Shown here: in pieces, positions 4,188 to 5,137 of the stretch
Numbering within the stretch: position 1 is the first letter of the stretch
Layout of the letters: each line of letters opens with the position of its first letter
NCBI GenBank assembly: GCA_027357125.1
Contig: DAHVVW010000182.1
Coordinates: 1 to 5,137, forward strand
From: Clostridiales bacterium
GTDB lineage: Bacteria > Bacillota > Desulfitobacteriia > Desulfitobacteriales > Desulfitobacteriaceae
Direction: 5' to 3'
Length of the DNA stretch: 5,137 nucleotides
Notes under the pieces: model-generated
What the model was told of the DNA's origin: nothing
The model's input: the letters and a program-made list of their open reading frames with translations, nothing else
Database searches by the model: none
Program-made: the position numbers and the translations under genes

Positions 4188-5137
4188 ATGAAAAAGAGAG
4201 GAATACAGCATAATAAGGCTCAAAGAAAGAATTCAAAGAGAATCTCAAGCTTTGGCACCGATAATAAGGCTAATAAGATTACAAAGGTTAACTTGAGTAA
4301 ATTTAACTTGGGTAATATTAAGCTGATTGGTGACACCAAGTCTAAAATGAACGAAATGCTTAAAAGCTTAGCCGCAAAATTACGGATGGCAAGACCTGTC
4401 CCAAGTTTTTCCTGGAGATCACCTAAAATAATTGCAGCTGCTTTAACTGTCCTTGTAACCTTTAGTATAGGCGTTATTTACTATAACCAAACCGCCGCAG
4501 CTACATATGTAGTTATAAACGGGGAAAAAGTTGGGGTAGTTAAGACCGAGGCAGCAGGACAAGAAATTGTACAAAAAGTATTACAGGAACGTGGACAAGC
4601 CGTTAACACTCTAGCCAAAACTCATGATCAAGTAGAGTACATTAATACCCGGGTGAAGAAAGGTGAGTTTTGGGATAAATCTCTTACTAAAGATAAGTTA
4701 GAGAGCAAGTTAAGCTCCTATTTAGACGGTTATAAGTTAGTAATTGCTAATGAAAGCTTGGCAATTTTACCAAGCAAAGAAGCTATTGATAAAGTCCTGA
4801 AAGAGTATCAGGACTACTATACCAAGCCAAGTGAAGCCAACAAAATTTCCTCAGTCCAATTAGTTGAATCTATAAATTCTGAAGCAGTTGAGGTTCAGCC
4901 TCAGGATGTTAAAACAGCGGAAGAAGTACTTAAGCTGTTAACTGAAGGTAAATCCAGTGTTATGGAATATACTGTTGAGGAAAGTGATTCTTGGTGGCTG
5001 ATTGCGCGTAAGAATGATATGAAAACTAAAGAAGTTTTAGCTGGTAACCCTGGCGCGACTGAAGACACGGTTTTACAGCCGGGACAGAAAATCAAATTGG
5101 TTACAGTTACACCTTATTTAACTGTTTTGAGCAAGGG
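4188..5137 (+). CDS. Membrane-anchored LysM protein, probable M23-type cell-wall endopeptidase (partial, 3' end outside window)
   Basis: The frame is open for 316 codons to the window edge, so the C-terminus is missing. Residues 1-80 are strongly basic (21 Lys/Arg against 3 Asp/Glu) and presumably cytoplasmic. Residues 81-99 form one hydrophobic helix (IIAAALTVLVTFSIGVIYY), a signal anchor with the remainder outside. Residues 107-215 hold two related halves: YVVINGEKVGVVKTEAAGQE (107-126), then YKLVIANESLAILPSKEAID further on, each a strand pair followed by a helix. Residues 260-305 form a LysM peptidoglycan-binding domain (EYTVEESDSWWLIARKN, then GATEDTVLQPGQKIKL). The sequence then enters VTPYLTVLSK, which looks like the lead-in to a G5-type domain. 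This order is typical of Clostridia proteins ending in an M23 (LytM) endopeptidase, but that domain lies outside the window and is inferred. It starts at ATG 4188 behind AAAGGGGG, with its own extended -10 promoter. Confidence 0.88.
   Translation, partial: MKKRGIQHNKAQRKNSKRISSFGTDNKANKITKVNLSKFNLGNIKLIGDTKSKMNEMLKSLAAKLRMARPVPSFSWRSPKIIAAALTVLVTFSIGVIYYNQTAAATYVVINGEKVGVVKTEAAGQEIVQKVLQERGQAVNTLAKTHDQVEYINTRVKKGEFWDKSLTKDKLESKLSSYLDGYKLVIANESLAILPSKEAIDKVLKEYQDYYTKPSEANKISSVQLVESINSEAVEVQPQDVKTAEEVLKLLTEGKSSVMEYTVEESDSWWLIARKNDMKTKEVLAGNPGATEDTVLQPGQKIKLVTVTPYLTVLSK

Noticed and set aside
4023..4223. Minus-strand open frame across the gap before the LysM gene
   Set aside because: It overlaps the start, ribosome binding site and promoter elements of the LysM gene and I see no family features in it.
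1..5137. Novel defence system, CRISPR array, riboswitch, tRNA or insertion sequence
   Set aside because: I found no repeat-spacer pattern, transposase, terminal inverted repeats, cloverleaf or known riboswitch-like leader; the gene set is housekeeping plus small hypotheticals.

Overview
The window reads as ordinary chromosome from a low-to-moderate-GC Gram-positive bacterium (Bacillota). My best guess is a spore-forming anaerobic Clostridia/Peptococcaceae lineage of the Desulfosporosinus/Desulfitobacterium kind. The evidence is purine-rich Shine-Dalgarno sites, frequent non-ATG starts (GTG, TTG, GTG), sigma-A-like promoters with TGn-extended -10 boxes, a pyruvate kinase carrying the extra C-terminal phosphohistidine-type domain, and a membrane-anchored LysM protein. 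The genus is an inference from gene content and style, not a measured match.

Layout. Positions 58-1788 encode pyruvate kinase, the last step of glycolysis; the 57 bases before it are too short to identify the upstream gene. After an 81-base gap with a weak nested hairpin, 1870-2637 encodes a DeoR-family repressor on the same strand, probably read from the same transcript. A perfect 18-bp inverted repeat (2621-2667) whose left arm contains the repressor's last codons and stop ends this unit. It probably also ends the convergent minus-strand gene at 2679-2891, an unrecognised 70-residue protein with a TTG start and a strong ribosome binding site.

An AT-rich divergent intergenic region (about 2892-3035) carries a promoter in each direction. 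The plus-strand promoter (TTCACA, 16-nt spacer, TACAAT with an extended -10) drives a 75-residue CxC/CxxC zinc-ribbon-like protein (3036-3263). Forty-three bases later comes a metallo-beta-lactamase-fold hydrolase (3307-4020) whose first metal motif reads HxDxDH instead of HxHxDH. These two are probably co-transcribed.

A 167-base gap (4021-4187) with two extended -10 boxes precedes a gene that runs off the right edge (4188-5137, partial). It encodes a membrane-anchored protein with a very basic N-terminal segment, one transmembrane helix, an extracytoplasmic region with two similar halves and a LysM domain. It is most likely the front part of a LysM/G5/M23-type cell-wall endopeptidase.

How the genes relate: pyruvate kinase and the DeoR regulator plausibly form a carbon-metabolism unit, since DeoR proteins usually sense phosphosugars. 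The remaining genes are separate units with no visible functional link to glycolysis. I see no mobile element, CRISPR array, RNA gene or defence system. The interesting points are small: unusual motifs, start sites and overlapping signals.
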